Assembly: GCF_018324385.1 (NCBI RefSeq)
Contig: NZ_AP019536.1
Coordinates: 682,001-746,000, forward strand
Direction of reading: 5' to 3'
Origin: Ferrigenium kumadai
GTDB taxonomy: Bacteria; Pseudomonadota; Gammaproteobacteria; Burkholderiales; Gallionellaceae
Length of the DNA stretch: 64,000 bases
The notes beneath the pieces were generated by a model. It was not told the origin of the DNA and ran no database searches. It saw nothing but the letters and a program-made list of their open reading frames with translations. Positions 26,817 through 34,891 of the stretch are shown one piece after another (position 1 is the stretch's first letter; each line of letters begins with the position of its first letter). A program made the translations under genes and the position numbers.

Positions 26817-27767
26817 TCATGGCATGCCTGCCACGTGGCGTTCTTCGTTCAGTTTCGCCAGCTTGGCTTTCAGCTCTGGCAGGATCGCCGCGACTGCCTT
26901 TTCTCCTTCGAGCACGGCCTTGTGGCGTCCGCTCGCGTCGGCCGAGGGGAGGCCGGAGGTGACGGGCCGGACGATGATGTCCGCGCTGGATTGCTCGTGG
27001 CGATTGATGGTCTTCCCGAAAATCGAAAAGGTCTGCAACAGGATGTCCGTCATCCCTTCCGTGCTTCTGTCTTGGGGGCGGACTGAAATGTCGACGGCGA
27101 TGACGAAATCTGCGCCCAGCGTGCGCGCCACGCTCGCCGGAACGGGCGCGACCAGCCCGCCGTCCACGTAATCCTGGCCGTTGATGGTGACGGGCTGGAA
27201 GAACACCGGTATGGACGAGGAGGCTCGAACGGCCATGCCGGTATTGCCCTTGCGGAATACCACCATCTCGCCGCTGTTCAGGTTGGTCGCGACAGCGGCA
27301 AAGGTCTTGTTGAGCTTTTCCATCGGGCGGCCCTTGACGTTCCTGTTGATGAAGTCCTGCAGCGCTTGTCCTTTGATGCAGCCGCGTTTGTCCGTGACCA
27401 TCGTCTCGGCGATGCAGCGATACAAGCCCGAGCCGTCGAGAATCTGGTCTTCTTCCATGTTCATGGACAGTTCTTGTATCTGGAAGCCGGTGAGTCCGGC
27501 TGCGTAGAGCGCACCCACGACAGAGCCTGCGCTGGTGCCTACGACGATGTCGGGAGAGATGCCTTGCGCTTCCAGCGCCTTGATCACGCCGACATGGGCA
27601 AAGCCGCGCGCGGCGCCGCCGCCCAGTGCGAGCGCGATCTTCGCGGGGGGGCGCTCCACCACGGGCGTGGTAGGCGGCAGCTGTGGCTGCGGCGGTGGCG
27701 TTACCTGGGGCGTGGTGCAGGCGGTGATGCCGAGCAGCAACAGGATTGCGATTGCGTATCTCTTCAT
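26817..27767 (-). CDS. Patatin-like phospholipase, lipoprotein (RssA type)
   Basis: A 316-residue serine esterase. A lipoprotein signal with lipobox ITAC cleaves before Cys17, followed by a Pro-rich linker. The patatin core has the oxyanion motif GGGAARGFAHVG (about residues 49-60), nucleophile Ser in GTSAGS (about 80-85) and the dyad Asp in YVDGGLVAPVP (about 200). It should sit at the periplasmic face of a membrane and hydrolyse acyl chains. It stands alone, with 81 bp to the gene downstream and no operon partner. Confidence 0.87.
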   Translation of the reverse strand: MKRYAIAILLLLGITACTTPQVTPPPQPQLPPTTPVVERPPAKIALALGGGAARGFAHVGVIKALEAQGISPDIVVGTSAGSVVGALYAAGLTGFQIQELSMNMEEDQILDGSGLYRCIAETMVTDKRGCIKGQALQDFINRNVKGRPMEKLNKTFAAVATNLNSGEMVVFRKGNTGMAVRASSSIPVFFQPVTINGQDYVDGGLVAPVPASVARTLGADFVIAVDISVRPQDRSTEGMTDILLQTFSIFGKTINRHEQSSADIIVRPVTSGLPSADASGRHKAVLEGEKAVAAILPELKAKLAKLNEERHVAGMP

Positions 27768-27929
27768 GAATTCAATTCTTCGGTTGGTGCATGGATAGCT
27801 GTTTCGGACTCAAGTATACCGCCCCAGTTCCCCTTATTCTCCAATCACTTGGGCCATGACGCCGCCGGCGCAGTTATTTGTTTGCGCTCGTTATTGTGAT
27901 TGCCGTGATCTCGGGCGGTGTGTTGCTGC

Positions 27930-28121
27930 TTACTGGGTCTGCTGTTCCATCGCCTTCCGTTGTTCTTCGGCTTGCTTTTGCTGCTCGGCATCCGTTGCCT
28001 TGGCCTTGTCGAGCGCGTTGCGCGGTTCCTCGAACAGTTTGGGGGCCGGGGGCTGGTCGTTTTTCGGGCTGCATGCGGCGAGCGACAGGAGTGCGCATAG
28101 CGCGGCGGTGCGGTAGCTCAT
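27930..28121 (-). CDS. Small lipoprotein
   Basis: A 63-residue lipoprotein starting at ATG 28121 behind GAGGAG; a longer frame upstream is not supported. The signal ends in the lipobox LAAC. The mature part is Pro-rich, then a charged helix (KAKATDAEQQKQAEEQRKAMEQQ) that could form a coiled coil. Similar short lipoproteins with a helical tail occur in many betaproteobacteria without known function. Confidence 0.65.
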   Translation of the reverse strand: MSYRTAALCALLSLAACSPKNDQPPAPKLFEEPRNALDKAKATDAEQQKQAEEQRKAMEQQTQ

Positions 28122-28347
28122 GATGGACTCCTCGATTGTCTGGTTGTTCGAGCAATGGCCGCGACAGGGAAGACTTCCGGCCACGGCCTTTGGGGAGCAG
28201 GCAGGATACCATCAAGGCGAATGCCGGGGGGGCGCGGCTCATACCTCTGGCGAGGTAGGTATTCACCCGATTGCAAAGCAACGGCGGAGGCGCATATTAG
28301 CGGGCGTGGACAGTCTGGGCCGGTTTGGGCCGCGAAAGGAGGAAGAC

Positions 28348-28833
28348 ATGTCGCTAGTGACCGATACTTTGCGTGCCTCGACGATCACCGAGGGATTGAA
28401 CGATGTCGAAGTCGGGATACTCGCCGGATTGTGCGAGATCATTGAGTACAAGGATGGCGAGGTTATCCTGAAGCCGGGGGGGCCATATACCCCCAGCCTG
28501 TACATCCTCGCGCAGGGCGGCATCGACGTGAAAGTGCTGGCTGGCGAAGAGGAATCCAGCCTCAACGTGCTCAAGCAGGGCGACCTCGCGGCCGTGATCA
28601 CTTTCGTCGGCGGCGATTCATCGGAGATCAGTGCGTCGCTTTACGCAGTGGGCGACGTCAAGGTTTTGAGTCTGGATCAGACGCGGTTCAAAAGCCTGGT
28701 CGAGACCCACCCCATGCTTGTGTATCACGTCATGCAGGGCGTGGTGCGCAATGTGGACCGTATCGTGCGGATCGTGAACGACCAGAGCGCGGAAATGAAT
28801 GAGTATATCTGCCACGCCAACATCCACTACTAG
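28348..28833 (+). CDS. Cyclic nucleotide-binding-domain protein
   Basis: A 161-residue protein that is almost entirely one cNMP-binding beta-barrel (residues about 10-130), with YKDGEVILKPG and LYILAQGGIDVKVL recognisable. The phosphate-binding cassette (normally GExxxxxxxLxxxxxRxAxxxA) is poorly kept: QGDLAAVITFVGGDSSEISASLYA lacks the usual Arg. No helix-turn-helix or enzymatic domain follows. ATG at 28348 has AAAGGAGG in front. It may be a sensor or scaffold that no longer binds cAMP tightly. Confidence 0.75.
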   Translation: MSLVTDTLRASTITEGLNDVEVGILAGLCEIIEYKDGEVILKPGGPYTPSLYILAQGGIDVKVLAGEEESSLNVLKQGDLAAVITFVGGDSSEISASLYAVGDVKVLSLDQTRFKSLVETHPMLVYHVMQGVVRNVDRIVRIVNDQSAEMNEYICHANIHY

Positions 28834-28851
28834 CGGGCAATTCTTTGCGCT

Positions 28852-30639
28852 TCAGTATCCTAGCGCCCTTGCACCCTGATAGAACGCGAAGCTGATCAGC
28901 CAGGCCAGTGTCAGCGACCAGCCGATGACCAGCGCGGTGTAGCCGGGCTGCTTGGCCTCGTTTTGCATGGTGGCGATGGCGGACAGACAGGGCGTGTAGA
29001 TCAGCGTGAACAGCATGAAGCTGTAGGCCTGCACCCAATCCAGCTGCTGTCCCAGCGCGCTGCCGAGCGCTTCGCCGGAGAGTCCGTAGATCACCGCGAG
29101 CGAGCCGATGACGATCTCCTTTGCGACGAAGCCGAAGATCAGCGCGATGGTGAGCTGCTCGTTGATGCCGATGGGGGCGAACATGGGCTGAAGTGCGCCG
29201 CCGATCATGCCGGCCAGCGTGTCCGGTCCGGCGGGGACGGCGGAGAACGGGATGTGGGTGAGCAGCCACACCAGCACCACGCCGGCGACGATGAACTTGG
29301 TGGCGCGGCGCAGGAAGTGTTGCACCTCCAGCCAGCCGCGCAGCGCCATCTGGCGCAGGGTGGGGAAGCGGTAGGGCGGCAGCTCCAGCACGAACGGTTC
29401 CTCCGCGGGGAAGCGGCGCCTGAACAGCAGCGCGGTGAGGATGGCGGTGGCGAAACTGAACAGGTACAGGCTGAACAGCACCAGCGGCGCGGTCTTGGGC
29501 GCGAACAGCGCGGCAGTGATGAACACGAACACCTGCAATCGCGCCGAGCATAAAGAGAATGGGATCACCAGCATGGTGAGCAGGCGCAGGGTGCGCGAGC
29601 GCATCACGCGGGTGCCCATCAGCGCGGGTACGTTGCAGCCGAAGCCCATCAGCAGCATCACGAAGCCGCGCCCGTCCAGCCCCATCCTGGCCATCAGCGC
29701 ATCCATCAGGAACGCCGCGCGCGACAGGTAGCCGCTGTCTTCCACCATGGCCATGAAAAGGAAGAACAGCACGATGATGGGCACGAAGGCGGCGACGGTC
29801 GCCACGCCGTTGTAGATGCCATCCAGCAGCAAGCCGTTCAGCATGGGCGGCAGCACGGAGAATGCGGGTTCGAGCGCGGTCGCACGCAACCAGCCCAGCG
29901 CGCCGCCGACGCCGGTCTGCAGCGGCTGGCCCAGGATGAAGATGCCCTGGAACAGCAGATACATGATGCCGAAGAAGATCGGCAGTCCCAGCCAGGGGTG
30001 CAGCATCACGCGATCCAGCTTTGCAGTGAGGTTGTCCGGCAGTTGGGCCGGAACCTGCACGGCATGCTGCATCACGCGCGCCATCTCGGCCTCGATGTGC
30101 TCGTCCTGTTCGAGTTGGGAGCGCAATTCTTCCGCCATGCCGGGCGTGGGGTAGCGCAGCGCCCTGGTGACGGCCTGCATGGCTTCCTGGTAGCCGGTGC
30201 CGTACTTGCCGCTGAGTATGAAGATCGGCATGCCCAGCATCTCCGCCATCTTCCTGCTGTCGATGGTGATGCCGTATTTCTTCGCCTCGTCCGCCATGTT
30301 GAGCAGCACCACCACGTTCATGTCGAGCTGCTTGAGCTGCAGCAGCAGGCTCATCTGGCGCTCGATCTGGGTGGCATTGAGGATGACCAGCGCCAGGTCG
30401 GGCACGTTGTCGTGCAGGAAGTGACGCACCACCTGCTCGTCGTCGGAGAAGCCGTGCAGATCGTAGAAGCCGGGCAGGTCGATGATCTCCACCATGTTAT
30501 CGCCCAGCAGGATCTTGCCGCTGAGCAGTTCCACCGTGATGCCGGGCCAGTTGCCGACGCGCGCCGCGCCGCCGGTCATGCGGTTGAACAGGGTGGATTT
30601 GCCGGTGTTGGGCATCCCCAACAACGCGATGCGCTTCAC
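28852..30639 (-). CDS. feoB: Ferrous iron transporter FeoB
   Basis: A 595-residue GTPase-coupled Fe(II) permease of the inner membrane. G motifs are GMPNTGKST (residues 8-16), WPGITVE, DLPGFYDL and NMAD (about 121-124). About nine hydrophobic helices follow, with the Gate-type motifs GFGCNVPALMGTRVM and PFSLCSARLQV. It starts with GTG, and at 595 residues is shorter than the roughly 700-770 usual for FeoB, as in the compact group. feoA lies upstream on the same strand, separated by the unusual 196-bp spacer. No feoC is present. Confidence 0.92.
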   Translation of the reverse strand: MKRIALLGMPNTGKSTLFNRMTGGAARVGNWPGITVELLSGKILLGDNMVEIIDLPGFYDLHGFSDDEQVVRHFLHDNVPDLALVILNATQIERQMSLLLQLKQLDMNVVVLLNMADEAKKYGITIDSRKMAEMLGMPIFILSGKYGTGYQEAMQAVTRALRYPTPGMAEELRSQLEQDEHIEAEMARVMQHAVQVPAQLPDNLTAKLDRVMLHPWLGLPIFFGIMYLLFQGIFILGQPLQTGVGGALGWLRATALEPAFSVLPPMLNGLLLDGIYNGVATVAAFVPIIVLFFLFMAMVEDSGYLSRAAFLMDALMARMGLDGRGFVMLLMGFGCNVPALMGTRVMRSRTLRLLTMLVIPFSLCSARLQVFVFITAALFAPKTAPLVLFSLYLFSFATAILTALLFRRRFPAEEPFVLELPPYRFPTLRQMALRGWLEVQHFLRRATKFIVAGVVLVWLLTHIPFSAVPAGPDTLAGMIGGALQPMFAPIGINEQLTIALIFGFVAKEIVIGSLAVIYGLSGEALGSALGQQLDWVQAYSFMLFTLIYTPCLSAIATMQNEAKQPGYTALVIGWSLTLAWLISFAFYQGARALGY

Positions 30640-30835
30640 GGGCGCACCAATAAATCTACTGCGCAGCCCGATTGCGGCGTCGCGTGCTCGTTCATTCCTC
30701 GCCTACCTAATTGGTATGTCTCGTCATTCACTGATGAAACTCCTAGCCATCGACTAAGCCCGCTAGCGGGCAAGTCGCTGGTTATGTGCGGCTCCTTGCA
30801 CTCGGGCTTGCTCGCTACGATTTCTAGGTGCGCCC
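30640..30835 (-). repeat. 196-bp structured element filling the feoA-feoB gap
   Basis: The ends are imperfect inverted repeats. GGGCGCACC at both ends continues to 15 of 17 matches (30640-30656 against 30819-30835), and a further AGCCCGA-TGC/GCA-TCGGGCT pairing continues the stem inward. The element begins right after the feoA stop and ends right before the feoB GTG. Inside are the 53-bp hairpin copy B and a TACC/GGTA hairpin (30705-30717). It could be a miniature mobile element or a structured RNA of the feo transcript. Confidence 0.65.
30732..30784 (-). mobile_element. 54-bp hairpin element, copy B
   Basis: Same unit as 20373-20426, on the opposite strand, one base shorter. The inner stem is GCCCGC-TA-GCGGGC and the outer stem CGACT/AGTCG. 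The paired C-G replacing T-A of copy A supports selection on the structure or common descent from different stem variants. Confidence 0.7.
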
Positions 30836-31096
30836 TCATGCCTTTTTCACCGTGATTTTTGCGGCTTCGCTGCGGCGCAGCAGGATGTCGGTGGTGCCGA
30901 TGCGCACCTGGATCGGCCCGGAGAAGATGGCCTTGCGGATCAGTTCGACCCGCTTTCCGCCGCGAAAACCCAGCGCGAGCAGGCGCTGATGCAGCGCTTC
31001 CTCGGCGTGGATCGAGACGATCGTGGCGGTGTCGCCTGGATGCAGGGTGGCTAGGGTGATTGCGAACATGGCGGCAGTCGATTCGGATTGCGGCAT
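30836..31096 (-). CDS. feoA: Ferrous iron transport protein FeoA
   Basis: An 86-residue SH3-like FeoA protein, the small cytoplasmic partner of FeoB. Typical pieces are LHPGDTATIVSI, LHQRLLALGFRGGKRVELIRKA and GPIQVRIGTTDILLRRSEAAKI. Neither ATG at 31096 nor the in-frame ATG at 31069 has a clear ribosome site, so the start is open; the FeoA fold itself begins near residue 12. It is transcribed toward feoB and away from dapA. Confidence 0.88.
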   Translation of the reverse strand: MPQSESTAAMFAITLATLHPGDTATIVSIHAEEALHQRLLALGFRGGKRVELIRKAIFSGPIQVRIGTTDILLRRSEAAKITVKKA

Positions 31097-31117
31097 TATT
31101 TCACAGCCTTCCCGCCT

Positions 31118-31147
31118 TTGTCGCGGTCAGGCCGATTGGGTTAGAAT
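31118..31147 (+). promoter_or_regulatory. Sigma-70-type promoter of dapA
   Basis: TTGTCG at 31118-31123 and TAGAAT at 31142-31147 with an 18-bp spacer, 27 bp before the dapA ATG. It lies in the divergent feoA-dapA gap. No Fur or FNR box is convincing here. Confidence 0.5.
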
Positions 31148-31174
31148 GCGCTCTTTCATTTGCTGGCTAATAAA

Positions 31175-32053
31175 ATGATCAAGGGCAGTATTGTTGCAAT
31201 CGTCACGCCGATGCATGAGGACGGCAGTCTCGATCTGGCGTCGTTCCGCGCGCTGATCGATTTTCATATCGCCGAAGGCACCGACGCCATCGTGGTGGTC
31301 GGCACGACCGGCGAATCCCCCACCGTCGATGTGGAAGAGCATGAGTTGCTGATCTCCGAAGCGGTGAAGCACGCCAACAAGCGCATTCCCATCATCGCCG
31401 GAACGGGGGCGAATTCGACCAAGGAAGCCATCGAGCTGGCGACCTTCTCGAAGAAGGCGGGGGCGGATGCTTCGCTCTCCGTCGTGCCTTACTACAATAA
31501 ACCGACGCAGGAAGGCCTGTATCTGCACTTCAAGGCCATCGCCGAGGCGGTGGACATGCCGCACATCCTGTACAACGTACCGGGACGCACCGGCGCGGAC
31601 CTGAGCAACGACACCGTGCTGCGCCTGGCGCAGATTCCCAACATCATCGGCATCAAGGATGCGACCGGCGGCATCGAGCGCGGCAGCGACCTGCTGCTGC
31701 GCGCGCCCAAGGATTTCGCCGTCTACAGCGGCGACGACGCCAGCACGCTGGCGCTGATGCTGCTCGGCGCGCACGGCACCATCTCGGTGACGGCCAACGT
31801 CGCTCCGAAATTGATGCATGAGATGTGCGTAGCCGCCCTGAACGGCGAGGTTGCCAAGGCGCGCGAGATCAATTTCCGCCTGCTCGGCCTGCACCGCAAC
31901 CTGTTCGTCGAGGCCAACCCGATCCCGGTGAAGTGGGCGGTGGCGCGCATGGGCAAGATGAAGAACAACCTGCGCCTGCCGCTGACGCCGCTTTCCACCG
32001 GCGCGCAGCCGGTGGTCGAAGCCGCGATGCGCCAAGCGGGTGTCATCAGTTAA
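31175..32053 (+). CDS. dapA: 4-hydroxy-tetrahydrodipicolinate synthase
   Basis: A 292-residue TIM-barrel aldolase that condenses pyruvate with aspartate semialdehyde, the first step committed to lysine and diaminopimelate for peptidoglycan. The GTTGESPT motif (about residues 44-51), Tyr in [14 protein letters not shown], the Arg in GRTG and the Schiff-base Lys in [10 protein letters not shown] (about 162) are in place. ATG at 31175 matches the family opening [13 protein letters not shown]; an ATG five codons upstream is possible. It is followed after 25 bp by bamC, the usual beta- and gammaproteobacterial order. Confidence 0.95.
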   Translation: MIKGSIVAIVTPMHEDGSLDLASFRALIDFHIAEGTDAIVVVGTTGESPTVDVEEHELLISEAVKHANKRIPIIAGTGANSTKEAIELATFSKKAGADASLSVVPYYNKPTQEGLYLHFKAIAEAVDMPHILYNVPGRTGADLSNDTVLRLAQIPNIIGIKDATGGIERGSDLLLRAPKDFAVYSGDDASTLALMLLGAHGTISVTANVAPKLMHEMCVAALNGEVAKAREINFRLLGLHRNLFVEANPIPVKWAVARMGKMKNNLRLPLTPLSTGAQPVVEAAMRQAGVIS

Positions 32054-32078
32054 TCAAGCAGTATTGCGGAGAGAAACA

Positions 32079-33215
32079 ATGAAGGTTTTGCATATCGGAA
32101 TTTCCAGTGTCGTGCTTGCCTCGTTGGTGGGGTGCAGCTCGGTCGGCTTGGGCAGCAAGCGCATCGATTACCGTTCCGGCGCAGTGCAGGCGCCCTCGCT
32201 GGAGGTGCCGCCCGACCTGACCACGCCGGCCAGGGACGAGCGCTACAAGGTACCGGGGAGCGAAGGCGAGTCGGTCGCGACCTATTCCGATTACAGCAAG
32301 AGCGGTGCAGCCGAGCGGCCCGCGGGTAGTTCGGTGTTGCCCGAAGTGAAGGGCGTGCATCTGGAACGCAGCGGTGCGCAACGCTGGCTGGTGGTGAATG
32401 ACAAGCCGGAGAACGTCTGGCCGGTGGTCAAGTCGTTCTTCCAGGAGAACGGGCTGAGCATCGCGAGCGAAGACCAGGCTGCCGGGGTGATGGAAACCGA
32501 GTGGGCGGAGAACCGTGCCAAGATTCCGATGGGCACGATCCGCGAAGCGGTCGGCAAGGTGTTCGATGGTCTCTATTCGTCAGGCGAGAAGGACCAGTAC
32601 CGTGTGCGTCTGGAGCGCGGCAAGGATGGCGCGAGCACCGAGGTGTACATCACCCATCGCGGCATGGAAGAGGTCCTGTCCGCGGACCAGAACACCTCGA
32701 AGTGGCAGCCGCGTCCCAACGATCCGGAACTGGAAGCGGTCATGCTGCAGAAGCTGATGGTGCGTTTCGGTGCCAGCGATGCGCAGGCGGGGGCCGCAGT
32801 GTCCGGCACACCGGGGGCTGTCGCACCGGCGGGCGCGGCGACCGCAGCCATGGTGCACGGCGACGGCAAGGCCAACCTGCAGGAGATATTCGACGGCAGC
32901 AGCATCATCGTGATCAACGATGCGTTCGACAGAAGCTGGCGCAGGGTCGGCCTGGCGGTCGAGCGCGCAGGCCTGGCGGTGGAAGACAAGGACCGCGCCA
33001 AGGGCATCTACTATCTGCGCCCGATCAAGGCGGAGAAGGGCTGGATGGACAAGCTGATGTTCTGGGAGGATGGCGAAGAAGGCGCCCGGCGCTACCGCGT
33101 GAACGTCAAGGATGGTGGCGCGGCGTGCGAAGTGACGGTCACCGACCAGGACGGCGCGAGCGACGAGGCTACCAAGCAAATGATCCAGGCGATCTATAAG
33201 AACATCAACGAGTAG
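32079..33215 (+). CDS. bamC: Outer membrane assembly lipoprotein BamC
   Basis: A 378-residue lipoprotein of the beta-barrel assembly machine. The signal ends in LVGC, and the unstructured N-terminal lasso that binds BamD follows (VPPDLTTPARDERYKVP). Two helix-grip domains come next (about 105-225 and 265-378), joined by an Ala/Pro/Gly linker. ATG at 32079 has GGAGAG in front. It is downstream of dapA, the standard arrangement, and 9 bp before the MBL hydrolase gene, so all three are likely one transcript. Confidence 0.9.
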   Translation: MKVLHIGISSVVLASLVGCSSVGLGSKRIDYRSGAVQAPSLEVPPDLTTPARDERYKVPGSEGESVATYSDYSKSGAAERPAGSSVLPEVKGVHLERSGAQRWLVVNDKPENVWPVVKSFFQENGLSIASEDQAAGVMETEWAENRAKIPMGTIREAVGKVFDGLYSSGEKDQYRVRLERGKDGASTEVYITHRGMEEVLSADQNTSKWQPRPNDPELEAVMLQKLMVRFGASDAQAGAAVSGTPGAVAPAGAATAAMVHGDGKANLQEIFDGSSIIVINDAFDRSWRRVGLAVERAGLAVEDKDRAKGIYYLRPIKAEKGWMDKLMFWEDGEEGARRYRVNVKDGGAACEVTVTDQDGASDEATKQMIQAIYKNINE

Positions 33216-33224
33216 TTCCGCTTC

Positions 33225-33992
33225 ATGAAGTTTGCCTCTTTGGGCAGCGGCAGCGAGGGTAACGCGCTGCTGGTGGCCGCGGGCCGGACGCAGGTGTTGA
33301 TGGATTGCGGTTTCGGCCTGAACGACAGCATCTCGCGCCTCGCCCGTCTGGGCGTGGTGCCCGACCAGTTGAGCGGCATCGTGGTCACCCACGAACATGG
33401 CGACCACATCGGCGGCGTGGTGCGACTGGCGCGCAAGTTCAATCTGCCAGTCTGGCTCACCCACGGCACCTTGCGCAGCCAAGCGAGAGTCTTTGCCGAT
33501 GCAGTTCGCGTCAACGAGATCGATCCCCACCGTCCGTTTGCCATCGGCGATCTCGAGATATTTCCCTATCCCGTCCCGCACGATGCCGCCGAGCCGGTGC
33601 AATTCGTTTTCAGCGATGGCGTGCGGCGCTTGGGCGTCCTGACCGATGCCGGATGCAATACCGCACATATCGAACAGACCCTGAACGGTTGTCATGCCTT
33701 GGTGCTGGAGTGCAATCACGACAGCGAGATGTTGCGGAACGGAGATTACCCTTACAGCCTCAAGCAGCGGGTGGGAGGACGTTTCGGGCATCTCAGCAAT
33801 CGTGAGGCGGCGAACATCCTGAGTCGCCTCGATGTGGGTCGCTTGCAGCATCTGGTTGCGGCGCATCTGAGCAGCAGGAACAACATGCCGCAACTTGCGG
33901 TGCAGGCGTTATGCGATGTGCTTGGGTGCGAGGCAGACTGGGTCGGGGTGGCGACGCAGGAAGAAGGATTCGCCTGGCGCGAAATCGCCTGA
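33225..33992 (+). CDS. MBL-fold hydrolase of the YycJ type
   Basis: A 255-residue metallo-beta-lactamase-fold enzyme. The metal motif is THEHGDHIGG (about residues 57-66), with further ligands at DAGCNT and VLECNHD and a C-terminal VAAHLS. YycJ/WalJ proteins act as nucleases or in unknown phosphoester hydrolysis; the substrate here is not known. It closes the dapA-bamC operon and is followed by a strong terminator. Confidence 0.85.
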   Translation: MKFASLGSGSEGNALLVAAGRTQVLMDCGFGLNDSISRLARLGVVPDQLSGIVVTHEHGDHIGGVVRLARKFNLPVWLTHGTLRSQARVFADAVRVNEIDPHRPFAIGDLEIFPYPVPHDAAEPVQFVFSDGVRRLGVLTDAGCNTAHIEQTLNGCHALVLECNHDSEMLRNGDYPYSLKQRVGGRFGHLSNREAANILSRLDVGRLQHLVAAHLSSRNNMPQLAVQALCDVLGCEADWVGVATQEEGFAWREIA

Positions 33993-34012
33993 GGGGCGAA
34001 GTGATGGAAATA

Positions 34013-34040
34013 AAAAAAGCCGACTTGCGTCGGCTTTTTT
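34013..34040. terminator. Bidirectional terminator
   Basis: Stem GCCGAC/GTCGGC (34019-34024 with 34029-34034) with a TTGC loop, six or more A before and six T after. It ends the dapA-bamC-MBL transcript and can also end the convergent lipoprotein gene at 34062. Confidence 0.9.
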
Positions 34041-34061
34041 GTCGCCTGTAAGGCTAGTTGC

Positions 34062-34253
34062 TTACTTTGCAGCAGCAGGAGCAGCGGCTTCAGCAGCAGC
34101 CGGAGCGGATGCAGCTTCAGCAGCAGGAGCAGCAGCAACCGGAGCGGATGCGGCTTCAGCAGCAGGAGCAGCAGCAGGAGCTTCAGCAGCCTTTTGACCA
34201 CAAGCGGTCAGAGCCAGAGCCAACAGGGCAGCGATCAGAGCAGAGCGTTTCAT
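34062..34253 (-). CDS. Ala/Pro-rich low-complexity lipoprotein
   Basis: A 63-residue lipoprotein: signal MKRSALIAALLALALTAC, then a mature part made of tandem AAPAAEAASAP units. At DNA level this is a tandem repeat of about 33-36 bp (34075-34190), prone to copy-number change. AGGAAATAGAAA precedes the ATG. Such proteins sit in the outer membrane or periplasm; function unknown. Confidence 0.75.
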   Translation of the reverse strand: MKRSALIAALLALALTACGQKAAEAPAAAPAAEAASAPVAAAPAAEAASAPAAAEAAAPAAAK

Positions 34254-34382
34254 TTTCTATTTCCTTAGGAGGTACGTTAATAAGCCAAATTTTTTACCCG
34301 ACTTCCAATGAGCTAGAAGTCGAAGGCGGCGCATTTTATCACTTGGCTACAGGAAATCTAGTAGGCGGGCAACCTTTTTTTG

Positions 34383-34874
34383 CTATAACCCCAATTTGGT
34401 GGCGGACACTGCCGAGTGCGACGCCTCCCATATTTCCAGAAAACGCGATTTCAGGGCGCGCGCATTTTCCGGGTCGTTCAGCGCCAGGATGCCGCGCGGA
34501 TCGTCGAAGTGGAAACGGCGCACGTAGTGAGAGTCGTCCGCGACGGCGAAGGGTTCGCTGATCTGTTGCAGGTGCGGCGGGGTCTGGTGGATGAACATGC
34601 TGCCGCCGAACTGGCGCAACAGCATCGTCATGCGCGGGCAGAGCGTGGACAGGTAGCGCGTGTCGTGGGCCAGCACGTACAGCCGGTTATTCGGGCTGGC
34701 GAGCAGGAATCGGCGCAATGTCTCATAGCGTGCCTCGCTGTTGAATCCGAGGCCGTCGTAATTTTTCTCGAACAGGTACAGGTTGTGCTCGGCCAGCTTG
34801 CACAGTCCGTCCAGCGCGCCCGTATAGTCCGCGATCCCGTCCAGCTTGTTGTGTTGCAGGGTGCCCTCGCTCAT
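34383..34874 (-). CDS. Protein of unknown function downstream of roxA
   Basis: A 163-residue soluble protein starting at ATG 34874, 18 bp after the roxA stop; the much longer open frame upstream is antisense-like overlap with roxA and not used. Features seen are an N-terminal helix (LCKLAEHNLYLFEKNYDGLGFN), an R-x-E-x-L-R-R-F-L-L-A-S segment and a mid-region SMFIHQTPPHLQQ. It probably shares roxA's transcript. Proteins of this kind accompany cupin genes in betaproteobacteria, but I know no function. Confidence 0.7.
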   Translation of the reverse strand: MSEGTLQHNKLDGIADYTGALDGLCKLAEHNLYLFEKNYDGLGFNSEARYETLRRFLLASPNNRLYVLAHDTRYLSTLCPRMTMLLRQFGGSMFIHQTPPHLQQISEPFAVADDSHYVRRFHFDDPRGILALNDPENARALKSRFLEIWEASHSAVSATKLGL

Positions 34875-34891
34875 GGTGCGCTCCTTGCCGT

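Noticed and set aside
30640..30835. Complete retron
   Set aside because: Only the layout of paired ends with a structured middle fits; no reverse transcriptase or effector is in the window, so it is kept as a structured element only.
32580..33893. 437-codon minus-strand frame opposite bamC and the MBL hydrolase
   Set aside because: Both plus-strand genes are certain and the antisense product has no recognisable domain.
34075..34190. CRISPR-like tandem pattern
   Set aside because: The units are contiguous codon repeats of an Ala/Pro-rich lipoprotein with no spacers.
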